Under the pieces are notes generated by a model. That model made no database searches. It was not told the DNA's origin and saw nothing but the letters and a program-made list of their open reading frames with translations. Both the position numbers and the translations under genes were made by a program. From the NCBI GenBank assembly GCA_905182995.1, contig CAJJDP010000151.1:221096-285095 (forward strand): a stretch of DNA of 64,000 nucleotides, written 5' to 3'. This document shows positions 10,963 through 22,372 of this stretch, piece by piece; positions within the stretch are counted from its first letter, which is position 1; each line of letters opens with the position of its first letter. Source of the DNA: Paramecium octaurelia. Its lineage: Eukaryota; Ciliophora; Oligohymenophorea; Peniculida; Parameciidae.

Positions 10963-12266
10963 ATGATATTTAATTTGTTATTCTTGTACTACGCATAGGG
11001 AATATCAATAAGCTTATTCAGAAAATAACAACTAGATTACACGAACATGTCAAATTATGAAAACATACTCTTCTATGGTATAATTGAAGTAGGGACACCA
11101 CCTCAATTTCTTTCTGTACAGTTTGATACTGGATCTAACTTATTGTGGGTGCCTTCAGTTGATTGTACAAATTGTAATTGGGCAACCGCGTTTTCACCTG
11201 ATGAATCAGAAACATTGAACTATACACATAAACCAATAAAAATTCAAGTATAGAATAATTTCAATTTCAGTATGTTACTTCAGAAGTCTCTGGTTTTTTA
11301 GTCGATGATTATGTGGGATTGCAAGGGTCAAATATTCGTTCGTTTATGCCTTTCTTATTAGTCGAAAATCAAGAAAATATTCTTGGAAATTTAACTTAAG
11401 GAGGGATGGGGTTAAATAATGAAATTTCTATTCAAAATATGTTTGATATTGCTTATGAGCAAGGCCAATTGAATAATTCAATTTTTGTCATGCAAATAAA
11501 CCAAGAGCCATATTAATCAAGAATTTACTACAATATTTCAGAATAAAAACTTAATAATGGTACATAATGGTTAAATTCAACTTCTTAGCATTATTGGGTA
11601 CATTAATAGCGATATAATTAGAGCTTTCCCATTGATTAAGTTTAAATCAAAAATTAAGTGAAGTAATTAAAATAATATAATTGCGCAATGGTGGATTCTG
11701 GAAGTTCTTGCTTGTATCTGACAGAAGACTTGTTTTAACTTGTTATGGATTCATTGCTTAAAGTATGCAAAAAGTATTTTTTATTTATACTTTGTCCTTG
11801 CTATCCAAATGAATACGAGTTATAATATTTTCCAGATATAGTCATTTATTCTAAAGGATATAAATTTACCATCTCTTACTAAAGCTATATTCTTTACTCA
11901 AGCATGAATGACGGCTATTGTTAGCTAACGCTTAAAAGTTTGAAATAATTTGAAGATGTATTCGATTGTATGCTCTTTGGAGACACATTCCTATTAAATT
12001 ACATCGTAATCTTTGATAAACAAAAAAATAGAATTGGATTTTAAAATTCAAGTCTGGAACTTTGGGATGTTGCGCCTTAGATTTCTAATGAATATCCTCT
12101 TCAAATCGTTGGGTTAACTTGGTTTTCATTAACTGCTTACTTCTTAATATTAGGAGTTCTTTTTTACTACAATAACTTGATGTTTAAACTAGGGGTTGAA
12201 AATTAAAAACCTTCTGATCAAGAGTTACCATACGACATGTCTTTATAAACTTTAGTTAAAAAGTGA
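10963..12266 (+). CDS. Membrane-anchored pepsin-like aspartyl protease
   Basis: Family A1 aspartic protease. It begins with a hydrophobic signal sequence (MIFNLLFLYYAQG). The first catalytic motif is in QFDTGSNLLWVPS (Asp-Thr-Gly), followed by a small Cys-containing loop. The second catalytic motif is MVDSGSSCLYL (Asp-Ser-Gly). A hydrophobic stretch near the C-terminus (GLTWFSLTAYFLILGVLFYY) should span the membrane, leaving a short cytosolic tail. Both catalytic aspartates are present, so it should be active, probably in lysosome-like vacuoles or at the surface. Small introns lie near 11250-11272 and in the middle of the gene. Length about 410 residues is normal for the family plus anchor. 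Confidence 0.88.
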
Positions 12267-12506
12267 TTGTGATCAATAATTATATTTTAAAAATTTAACA
12301 AAGAGTTTATTATATTTATCATTAATTTATTATTCTATAGAGATTAACCATTGGTAAAAATGAGATTCTATAAAAATCTAAAGTTTTATAAAATTAGAGT
12401 GGAGCTGAGATGTCTTAGATTTTAAAGTTCTAAGTTGAGTTCATATATAAATCTAAAGAAAACAAAACTTTAATCTATCAAAAATTTTGATTTATTAATT
12501 TCATAA

Positions 12507-15500
12507 TCATTAAAACTAAATTAGCTCTTTTAAGCATTCATCTATTAATTAATCTTAAACCATCTATGAAATTTCAACTAGAATTTCAGATTATTCTTCA
12601 TCGTAAATTAGCCATCTCTCTTCATTTTGATAAATCTTTTAATTATTATCAATAATCATACTTCTTAATTAAGCATTCTTATCATCCTCTCCTCTTTTAT
12701 CTAATTTAAGTATTCTTAATCTAACATCAGAATTTTGGGAAAGGGAGAGTCAGGCTTATCAATTATCAAGCCTACTAAGAATGATGCCCAATCAGTAACT
12801 TATTTTATAGCCCCTTAGAATATCTCTTAAAGAGTCTCTGACTTCTTATTTCTATTAATGATATTATACTTATAAGTACCTTTATATCAATTCTAATGGC
12901 TGTTTAATCCAAGGCAGAGGATAACCATTTAATCCGAAAGGTCTAAAGTAATCCAAAGCTTCATTTAGTGCATCATACAGGACTTTATTATGAATATGCT
13001 CTAATTCCAATAAAAATCCATCCTCCGAGGAGATCTGTTCTTCCTCCATCAGCTAATTCTCCAATTAAGCATATTATTCTGTCTATAAGATAGGTTAATT
13101 TGATTAATCATCGTGTTCACTGGATTAATAATCATCCTCCTCATCATAATAGTGGAAAAATTTCAAGATTTCCTTAGGAGTTGGCCCCAAAGGAGTATTT
13201 ATTCTTTAGATCAATGCAGTTTTCTTATCAGACTGCAATAAAAATGATTCTAACTTGGCTAAATAGACTTTGACTTATTAAATGTTGGTTTTAATTCCTT
13301 TGCTTTGTTGAAACTTTATTAATGTAGTGATGTCTTTGTTGTACACCTTCAATTCTTCATACATATCTTGTATTTCATTTCCAATAATTGAATTGGCAAT
13401 TAGAATGGAATATGATTAGATTTATGAATCATTATACTCAGGTTCTTTATGTATAAGTGTAGATACCTTGATGACTTAGGATTGTTGAATCTTACCACAG
13501 TCTAAATTATCACTTGTGTACAACATTTCATCATCCCATTCCAAATTTTCGTAGATTTATTATTGATTATATTATTATTATTGATGACGTGGAGATGGGG
13601 AAGGAGAAGTTTTGGGGACTTTTCTGATATCTTATGACTCACAGATGGATGAACTAAAATTCATAGTAACTGTATCAAAATTATTAGTTTTTACTATTTT
13701 TGATTGTGATCCTGAATTGATTTCTCTGATCAATCTCAAGTTACTGACATTTTCACTTGAGAATGAGGAGGTTAGTTACTGATTTTTCAATTTAGACATG
13801 AATAATAAATCCTTTTATGTTCTCATAAATGTTTCATATAATCCTTTCCATCCATTTTCAATGTTAGATTTCTGTTATTTAAAGTCTTCTTTTTCCTTTG
13901 TAACCCACTTTTCAATTTTGAATTTTTACTTTTCAAATGTCTTTGGACTAATTTACTTTTGTTACAATGCTTCATGAATATTTTTCAATTCATTTTTTTG
14001 TCTTTCTTCAATTGCTGTCTCTCTCATTTAGATTAATTTATTCATATACTCTCGATTGAGAAGTTCTTTGAATTTTTTGGATGCAAAATCATAGAATGGA
14101 TTCTGTTCAAACAAGGAAGCATCTTTATTAGCAGGTGATGAAGTCTATGATAATTTAACTAGATTCTCTGATCCCATCACTTATCTAATTTCACTCATTT
14201 CTACTGACTGTTATTATTCTTGCTTATCTAAATTATCTTCATTGATTTCTCCATCTATCTGATTTGTTAATTACAATGTGAAAGCCTTTAAATCCTACAA
14301 AACTTCCTTAATATTTTATTTAGATCCTTTTCTTTATAATTGTGAAATATGTTCTAACATTTGATGCCATTGTTGTTTTTATTTTTCAATGATAATTTTA
14401 TGAAGTGATTTCTATTGAGGCAATTTCTTAATAGATGACACCTTTTGAGAATTGAATTGACCTTCATTTTCATCATCCCAATCCAATTAATCAATAAACG
14501 TATTGAATCCATTTTTCTCATTCTTTTTCTAAGATGACTTCAATCCACTCTGCTCCTTACCTATCTACACTGATTGACAGATGGGTTCCAATTAAGCTTA
14601 TCTTTAACTCAAATTTGGAGTTAATTGATCTAACTTAATTTCATCTTCGTCATCCTCAACATAGTTCTTGTAATATTATAATATTTGTCTCGTCTTATAA
14701 CCTCTCCAAACCTTTTAAATTATAATTGCAGCCTTAACGATCTAAGCCATTTCTTTTTCCAGGTTTCCCAATTCTTGGATTTATTATTCCTCATCCTCAT
14801 CCAAGGTTGGCTCAGATATAACATGCTATCTCCTAGTGCTTTTGTGGATTGAGTCCATTTAAGATATACCTTCTTAATCGCTGTCCAATACTAGTCCAAA
14901 ACAACTTTGATTATCTTTGGGTTCTCCATTGATTTGAGCATAACGATTAGCTAGATTCTGATATTTCATAATCAATTCTCTTTTCTTATCTGCCATCGAT
15001 GATTTTGTTCTTTTCTTTTTGTGAAAGGACACTGACTTTTTTTGATGTACTGATGTAGTATGATTACGACCTATTGTAGATTATAGTGTTTTAATTACAT
15101 TTAATATATTCGTTTAAATTCTATAAATTTTGTTTGATTTTAGTTTATCTATCTTTTTCTTGCTGTTTTTTGAATTGCATTTCAAATTAAATTTATCTTT
15201 TCTTCCATTCTTTATACATTCGTATCTCTTGTAATTATTATTCATTGAACTTTGGTTGATATTGTGTTTATTCCTCATCTTCATAGACCTTCTATTCTAA
15301 ACAATATCAAAATACAGATTTACTATTAATCATCTATTTGATTTTCCTTTTTGGAAGATGATTCAAAAACGAGACTCCCAAAATCTCTCGTCGATCTTCC
15401 TTTGGTTCTTCCTCCTTTCCTTTCCTTATCTATTGTTGGTACAGCAGGTTGTCTCTCTTCGCCAATTAGGCAAAGATATAATTCTTAAGTCTTTCTTAAT

Positions 15501-15682
15501 TCAATCCCCAAGGAAGGGGTGATTGATTGGTTTATTTTGATTTGCCTTATTTCTTTTTCTTCTTCTTTGGCTCACCATCACAAAGTTTTTCTCCTTTGCT
15601 CTTGGCAGCTCTCTAGTTTATAAATATAACTCTACTTATTCTTCTCTAGATTCAGATTGATGTTTATATTGATACCTGACAT
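12507..15682 (-). CDS. IQ-motif and DUF4378 protein (CAP350/TRM-like architecture)
   Basis: About 1,000 residues. It looks like two genes, but a 28-nt intron near 15066-15093 joins the upstream frame to the part starting MADKKREL. The N-terminus has a poly-Lys patch and then charged helices. An IQ motif (AAIIIQKVWRGYKTRQ) should bind calmodulin or a light chain. The long middle is Gln/Ser-rich. The C-terminus reads ALDYFRPFGLNGYPLPW, then a coiled region ending DQLIDECLKELIQFQ, matching the layout of DUF4378. DUF4378 is known from plant TRM proteins, and related regions occur in centrosomal CAP350. A role at basal bodies or cortical microtubules is inferred. The final exons depend on two introns. 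Confidence 0.7.
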
Positions 15683-15750
15683 TTTTTATAAATACACAAT
15701 TTGAATTATTATGATAAAATTTGAAAAATTTATATTAAATTATAAGAGTT

Positions 15751-16517
15751 ATGTTTTATTTATTATTCCTTAGTGCCATTTGCATTGTGATAGGGAATTT
15801 AAATTTGACAGTATTCAGATGGACTTAATTATTCCAATCAAATGCTACCTTGTTGGATTTTACTCTGGCAGGTGAGCTTAAGGTTGTAATTAAATCAGAT
15901 GATGAGCTGAGGATGTTAAGAATTAGTATGAGTACATTGTATATAACTTTAGCTATCTTAAATGTCAAAGAAAAGCATCAATTGTATTCTAATTCTTGTT
16001 TTTGAAATATTTAGATGGTAAAGTAATTGTAAATTCTAAAATATATTTCTCAAAATTGTAAATTATTTTCCTTTGTTATATTGATGATTATAATAACCAG
16101 AACAGTCAATATCCTGTTATATAAATCTTATAAATCTTTATATAATATAGTGTATATGATTTTAAATGTTTTTCTCATATAAATTTTTGCATTTAAGCAA
16201 TAAACCTAGATGGTAAAAGTAAGACATAAATAATAATAGCGTAGATAAGTAGAAATTAAACCTTATTTGATTTAGAATATAATATTTAAATTTAAATGTA
16301 ATTAGACAATATTTTCCATCTAAAGATACAATATGGTGTTAATTTAAATCAACTGCTTCAATATACTCACCAATAAAATTATGGATTAAAATAGATAATT
16401 ATTATCAGATAATTAAAGTGGTTTGCTTATTGGAAATAAAATTTTAATAAAACCAGGATAATAGATTGCAAATAAGACAAAGGGGAGGTAAATTAATAGT
16501 AGGATTTATTGGATTGA
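15751..16517 (+). CDS. Hypothetical secreted or membrane protein
   Basis: Begins with a good signal peptide (MFYLLFLSAICIVIG). A likely globular lumenal segment follows (LAGELKVVIKSDDELRMLRI). Introns near 15925-15951 and 15993-16009 must be removed to stay open. The remainder, to TGA 16515-16517, is AT-rich and the frame is less certain. The exon structure after about 16010 is provisional. No family recognised. Confidence 0.45.
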
Positions 16518-16551
16518 ATAATGATTTCCTTATGTTATTGATATTGATTAA

Positions 16552-19280
16552 TCAAAATGCCTGGTAACCTCCATAATTGAATAGGACTCTTGTGAATAAG
16601 CTATCTATAGTCATTCCATCTGCAACATCTTTTGCAACAATTTCTTTAGCTCTTTCAGAGTCTTTATTTTTTAATTCTGCAAAGCATTTGCAACAATAGT
16701 CAATGTAACCCTAAATGAATAGAATAAAAATATACTCCTCCTCTATATCTTCCAGGTCTGGCATTGAGAGAAATGTATCTTGGACCCTTGGCTCCTCCTC
16801 CACATCCATTACACATCATAGGATGACTTTATTCTGCTTTGTCACCTTCTTTCAACTTCAAGTTCTTTCCAATTTTGTGATCATCTATGTTTGTTAACAC
16901 AGATAAGTCTGATAATGGGCCATTAATAAATATTAAAGCATCTTGATATTTATATCTTTCCATTCCGGTTTTAGTTACATCATCAAATTCAGCACATTCT
17001 GTGCAAACGTGTTCATCCTTAAAGTGGCAATAGTATTATTAAGCATCCTTTGAAATATCCTTTTAGCATACGGCACAAACAGCTCCTGGATATTTAATTG
17101 TAATGGTCTTTGAAATTGTTTTATCAATCTTCCAACTAGTTTCAGGAATGATTTAATAAAGTTTGGCCAAAAGTGTTTAGAGACCTTCCACTTGAGTGTC
17201 TCTAACAAAATAACTGAGTTAAACTGTTTCAAATTGATATTGGTCTCCTCCTACTTATTTTGAATTGATTTTAAGATCAAAGGCGATCACTTTTTATTGG
17301 TCGATTGATTTTATGAAATCTGTAGTTTCGTCACTTTAGAGAATGGCTTTGATTTAAGTGATAGCATCTTGGCCTAACAAAACAGGCTAAGCTTGTTCGA
17401 GAGATTTCTTAGGAGCTTCTTCATTAATCAATTCATTGACAACTTCTTTCATGTTTCCTACTGAAGCTACCTTTCTAATTGTGCCGAATTTATCTACAAT
17501 AATGTAATGAGGAATGTATTGAACACCATACAAAGTAGCATCCTTTTGTCTTTGTTCTTTGGGGAAATAGAACTCAATGTATTATTAACTTTCTTAATGA
17601 GTGTCCATGAATTCTTTAGCTTCTTCTGCCAAGACCAAACTCAAAGAGACAAATCTAACAGCCTTGCCCCATTTATCTTAGTTTTACTTGATAAGATCTG
17701 TGTTATTTGCAATTTCTCTAACACATGGACCACACCATTTGGCCCAATAATCAAGAACTAAGACTTGGCCTTAAGTATGTTCTATAGAAGTGAATTCATC
17801 AGATCCCCACTTCTTGTAATTGTCAATTGTGACGAATTACTTACCTTCTCCAAGTGTAACATTTGATTTTAATCCTTCAATAATCATTTCAATGGTTTCT
17901 CTAATTTCTTCGTTCTCTTCATCTTCGAATTATTCTGTGAATTCTCTCAATTCATCCAATCCAGTTTTATAGGTATCTAAGGTCAGATTTTCACATTTGA
18001 TATCGAATCTGTGTCTATCTCCACCTGTTATTTCTTATTTATCTTAACTCAAACTTAAATTTGTAATTTAAGTTGTTGGGAATGAGATGGTAGCACCCTT
18101 ACTTTCAAAATGTGATTAGAATTTAGCTTTGATCTCCTTGACTTATCTTTAAGGATCTCTGATTTTAGATTCTTTTACAACTCTCAACTCCTCTGGGATT
18201 TGATTCCAATGATTTTAAAGGAATGCAGTAATTTTTTCTTCCTCTGCAACATTAACATCATAACTCAGTTCGAGTTTAGATCTCTTTTTAACTTCCTTAG
18301 AGCCATCATGACTCCATTGATTTTCTTTCTGTAATTATAGTTGTACAATTCCTTCAAATTTGGCATCTTAAAGAACAGGTTATAATTCCTTTAATTTATC
18401 TTTTACCTATTTGAATTATTCCTTTGTCAGCAATTCCTATTGGTTATTGTTTTCTGCTGCCTTCTCTTGAGTTTGTGTTTATTCTTCTTCTTTTTCAGCT
18501 GCAATTTCTTTATTTATTTTTTCCTCCAAATTCGCTTTTGAAGGATGTCCCATATAGACAATCTTACCCCACTTATTTATTAGTAAAACAAATGGAATTC
18601 CTCTGAGTTAAAGATATTTAATAAGATTGTTTTGGTCATCCCATCCCTTCTCAAATCTATAATGTTCTATGGATTTCCATTTTTTAGAATTGACTCTTTC
18701 TTTCACTGAATCAGAGTCATCATCAACAGATATAGCTATAATCTTTGCCTTATTCTGCCAATCTGGATTCTTTTCCAACATCTTTTAATTATGTTCCATA
18801 GGATTTTAACATGGACCACACCATGTAGCCTAAAAATATTGTTTATAATTATTACCCATATGTCAATCAAATAAACAATACCATCTTCCACTTAAAATGT
18901 TGTTTTTTCGGTTGTGTGAGTATTATCTTCGGCAAAAATAATTTTCTCAATTCCATCCACTAATTGAAGTTTGTCACCAAGTTAGTATTTAGGTGTCAAT
19001 GTTTATATTAGTGTATTTATTTCATCCTTAACATCTTATATAACCTCTTCTCCTAAAGAATCGGATTATTATTTCAAAGTATTGTGAAGTTGCGCATTTA
19101 CTGCACTTAATTATTTTGTACTTCTAAATACTCTTGTGCTTTGAATACTATAATAAAATGACGTATTTACTTTTCAGCTTTACCTATTGCTTTGACAGTC
19201 TTTATGTGTTTAACAGCGATATCGTGAGGAAGTTCCTTTAAAAATTATTAAAGTATCTTTGTGTCGTCCTTAATTGACAT
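16552..19280 (-). CDS. Tandem-thioredoxin, nucleoredoxin-like protein
   Basis: About 880 residues with two thioredoxin-like domains. The first has ATWCGPC (near 18815), the second WAKWCGPCVRE (near 17725). Each is followed by the TlpA/nucleoredoxin pattern (KIIAISVDDDSDSVKE and YGVQYIPHYIIVDKFG; cis-Pro in GIPFVLLINKWG and YIPHYIIVDK). The C-terminal 200 residues carry Cys/His clusters, CAVCQKDISKDAQQYYCHFK with following CTEC, then MMCNGCGGG, so a zinc-binding (ZZ-like) region is likely. It should act as a cytosolic thiol-disulfide oxidoreductase. Convergent with the preceding gene, 34 bp away. Several short introns are needed. Confidence 0.82.
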
Positions 19281-20201
19281 TTTAATTATATAATTAATTA
19301 TCCCTAATGTTAGGTTATAATACAATCATCCGATGTATTCCGATCAGATTATTATCTACACATAACTCACAAAATTATGATTATACTGATGATTACATGA
19401 ATATTTGAGCAAGTTTGCCCCTAATTCATAATCCATAAGACCATTGTTCAAATCTAAAATCTTTTTCATAAAAATCTGCCATTTTGATATAATTATTCTT
19501 AGGTATAATTTATAATTTACTTACTCTTCCAAAATTGGGGTTTTTATGACCTTATATAGGTTTTTATTATATATCAAAATAAATACAAAGATTTTGTGTC
19601 CTAACTTTGGCGTAGAAACTTTAACTTAATTTAAATGATAAATGATTTTGATATTGAAGAGAACCAGATTTACTCATTGCCAAAATGACTATAAAAGAAT
19701 AATACTTTATTTATATGGAAACGAAAGAAATTCAAATTGTATTAGTTTTTATAAAATATTAATAATAAATTCTTTATATCAACATTTATAGATTATATTA
19801 CAGAACATCCTTATTATGTCATTTTTTACTACATGTTTTTCTCTTAAAAACTTATTAAAAGAGTATGTTAATAATCTTACCTTAATCAAATATATTACAA
19901 CTAATGCTAAACTAATAAACACATAAGATTTTTATTCTTATCGAGCTAAAACAATCTTATTTTATCAAAGAAATTGCATAAGTTTAGATATTATATTTAT
20001 ATCTATATTGATATTTCATTTAATTATCTTTAAATTATTAAGATTTACTTTGCAAAGTCTAAAATTAGAATTTGTCAATCTTTTAAATAATACTTTAAGA
20101 GGAAACTAAATATTATTTGTGACTACAAGTCATCGTTAATACTATATAAAGAATCAAATAAAAGTCACATATTTTGAATTAAAATTATATTTATAAGGTT
20201 T
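19281..20201. other. Gene-poor AT-rich region
   Basis: About 920 bp, very rich in A and T. Weak open frames exist on both strands, such as a minus-strand MADFYEKDFRFEQWS... at about 19481 and a plus-strand frame at about 19687-20010. With only TGA as stop, frames of this length are expected by chance. I see no RNA gene. Confidence 0.45.
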
Positions 20202-20731
20202 ATGAAAGACATTGATTCTATATCCACTCTAAATGAACAATCAAAAGATTAACTCTTAGATTCATCAAGTGTGGAACCATCTATACAGAACAAAAACCAC
20301 CAGAATGTGATCTAAGCTCATGAAGCTTAAGGGTCAGCGAAGAGAAAAAGCTACATTAAGAAAAAAAAAAAATAACGATAAGGAAGAAAATCCAGGGATT
20401 TTACAATTTAAGAGGATCAGAAGCTTTTGGGGTTCATATTAACATTTGGACCGAAATTCAAAATAATCTAAAGAAAGATGTCTGGAAGACCATTAAATAT
20501 TTTGAAGAATAGATACTATAGAGATCTACGATATAGATGGGATGAGGTGTTAGGAGAGTAATATTATTCAACTATATATTTCTTAGAGAATTTGCTCACT
20601 TGAATGAAATGAAAATAAATCTAATCCCAGATGAAATTTTGAAAAACCCACCTTTTGATCCAGATCTATCAAAAATTATGATGGACATGATGAATTAAAT
20701 GTAAAATATAATCACAAAATGTTTGAATTGA
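20202..20731 (+). CDS. Myb/SANT-domain DNA-binding protein
   Basis: About 165 residues. A Ser/Gln-rich N-terminus is followed by a strongly basic patch (KRKSYIKKKKKQRQGRK) that could be a nuclear signal. One Myb repeat, about residues 60-110, follows: the helix DFTIQEDQKLLGFILTFG, then KFKIIQRKMSGRPLNILKNRY. A 29-nt intron lies near 20557-20585, after which an acidic helical tail ends at TGA 20729-20731. Likely a nuclear DNA-binding or chromatin protein; its target is unknown. A single repeat is more like SNAPc or telomere/Pol III-type Myb proteins than animal c-Myb. Confidence 0.7.
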
Positions 20732-22129
20732 ATCTTCCATTGACTTTATGATTGCAATTTAATTATATAAAAAGTATTTATTATCTTGCTTTGCGTTTTA
20801 TCAGTTATTCATAAATTAATATTACATAAATATTTAAATATTTTAAGTCTTATCTAAAATTTATTATTATACTTGAATTAAAATTTAAGTATAAATGCGA
20901 TTTACTTCTTTTTTATGATAAATATTCATTTTATTTTCAATTTAACATCAATGTATTACTTACTAAATTATCTTACATCCACATATATTTTAAAAATCAA
21001 ATGTTACTAATTTGAATGGTAAATTGTGTTTCTATTAGATACATTTGATTTTGTCTATTTATCTCATAACCATTAAAGAAATTATTTCAATTGTAAACAC
21101 ATTTATCTTTTAAATAAGGTTGAAATAATCATTTAAATATTAAAATAAAAAATAATAAAAAAATTAATTCGTTTTTACTCATTATAATCCTTTTACTTTC
21201 CAAAAATGAAAAGCCATTTAAACATAGAATAAATGTTATCATAAATTACTTTACTATGTTCATTTTTAAGGAAAAATTTATGTTTGATACATATTCCTTA
21301 TCTCATTAGAAAAGAATTTTACAATAAAATTCTATTCATGAAATAACACATCTACTTAAGCAATAAATAATGGTTTATTATTGATAAATTATCACTACTT
21401 CTATCAAGCTATTTCTATTACTTTTATTCTAATCTTTTTCAATTCTAGAATTTTAATTTATGTTAATATTCTGTCAAATTTCTAATTACAATTATTGTTT
21501 TAGTTTTACATTGCTCTGAAAAGATGCTCTTTTAAAGTGCATAAATTAGAAATATTTTTAATACTTTAAAGACTCGTGTTTTTATGGAGAAAATGCAATA
21601 ATATCAAAAAATAATAGCAATTTGATATTATATTAAGCAAAGTAAGGTTGATCTCTTACCAAAGAGTTAATATAAATATTATTTATATTCATCAGAGTAA
21701 TTAAATATAAGTTAAAAATTAATCATTCTGTTCGATATTTTAGCACAAATTATAATTTTACAAGAAATTATAGGATAAAATAATCACTTATTATTTATCC
21801 TATTATTATTAGTGTTTTGTACTAAAATCGAAAGAATCAAAGGTTTCAAGTACTTATCAATAAATTAAAATTATATAGACGACATGTGAACAAAAGGTTT
21901 CCTATAGAAAACAACTCATTATAATTATTGCTTTGTGGAAATAATTATGAATATCCTTTACATGATATAAAACAGATGAAAATATTATTTGATTAATATA
22001 CGAATACTTAGAATAATTTTGCTATTCTAATAAAACAATTCGTTCTACAATATAAATTATCAATATATTAGATTAGTTCTTTTATAATAATTAAGATTTT
22101 TTATTATAAAATACTCTAAAGGAAAGATA
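20732..22129. other. Longest gene-free AT-rich stretch
   Basis: About 1.4 kb with extreme A+T content and no convincing exon in any frame. The only structure I see is an imperfect inverted repeat at 21726-21838 (listed separately). Unusual length for a genome whose intergenic gaps here are mostly below 100 bp. Confidence 0.5.
21726..21838. repeat. Imperfect long inverted repeat (hairpin)
   Basis: The left arm starts TTCTGTTCGATATTTTAGCA (21726) and the right arm, read in reverse complement, is TTCTTTCGATTTTAGTACAA with few gaps. The inner part also pairs (AGGATAAAATAA against TTATTTATCCT) around a tiny loop at about 21786. It could fold into a stem of roughly 50 bp. It may be a structured RNA, an old foldback element, or chance in AT-rich DNA. 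Confidence 0.5.
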
Positions 22130-22316
22130 TCAATCAGTTTAGAATTTTACGATCTCCCATCTCTTAAATGTATCATATTCTTCAGGAGTGAATTCAAACT
22201 TCAATATTTTAGTGGTTATATCAATTGGCAATTTCGAATATACGAAGGATTATGTTTATATATCTCTACAATATTGCACATCTGCTTTATAGACTATAAA
22301 TCAGTTTAATCAACAT
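22130..22316 (-). CDS. Possible small protein
   Basis: A short minus-strand frame ends ...TPEEYDTFKRWEIVKFQTD at TGA 22130-22132; this last segment looks like real coding sequence. Upstream exons cannot be joined with confidence because the candidate starts lie in different frames. The start given is the first upstream ATG. Family unknown. Confidence 0.25.
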
Positions 22317-22372
22317 AAAGAAATGAAAAATATATTTATGTGAAATAACAAAAAAAAATCATTTAATAAATT

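Noticed and set aside
14996-15682. Separate small gene upstream of the DUF4378 gene
   Set aside because: A 28-nt intron near 15066-15093 fuses its frame to the downstream frame, and no TGA closes it before then.
19687-20010. Plus-strand ciliate-code ORF of about 108 residues
   Set aside because: With only TGA as stop in DNA of this A+T content, frames of this length are expected by chance; composition is Ile/Leu/Tyr-heavy without pattern.
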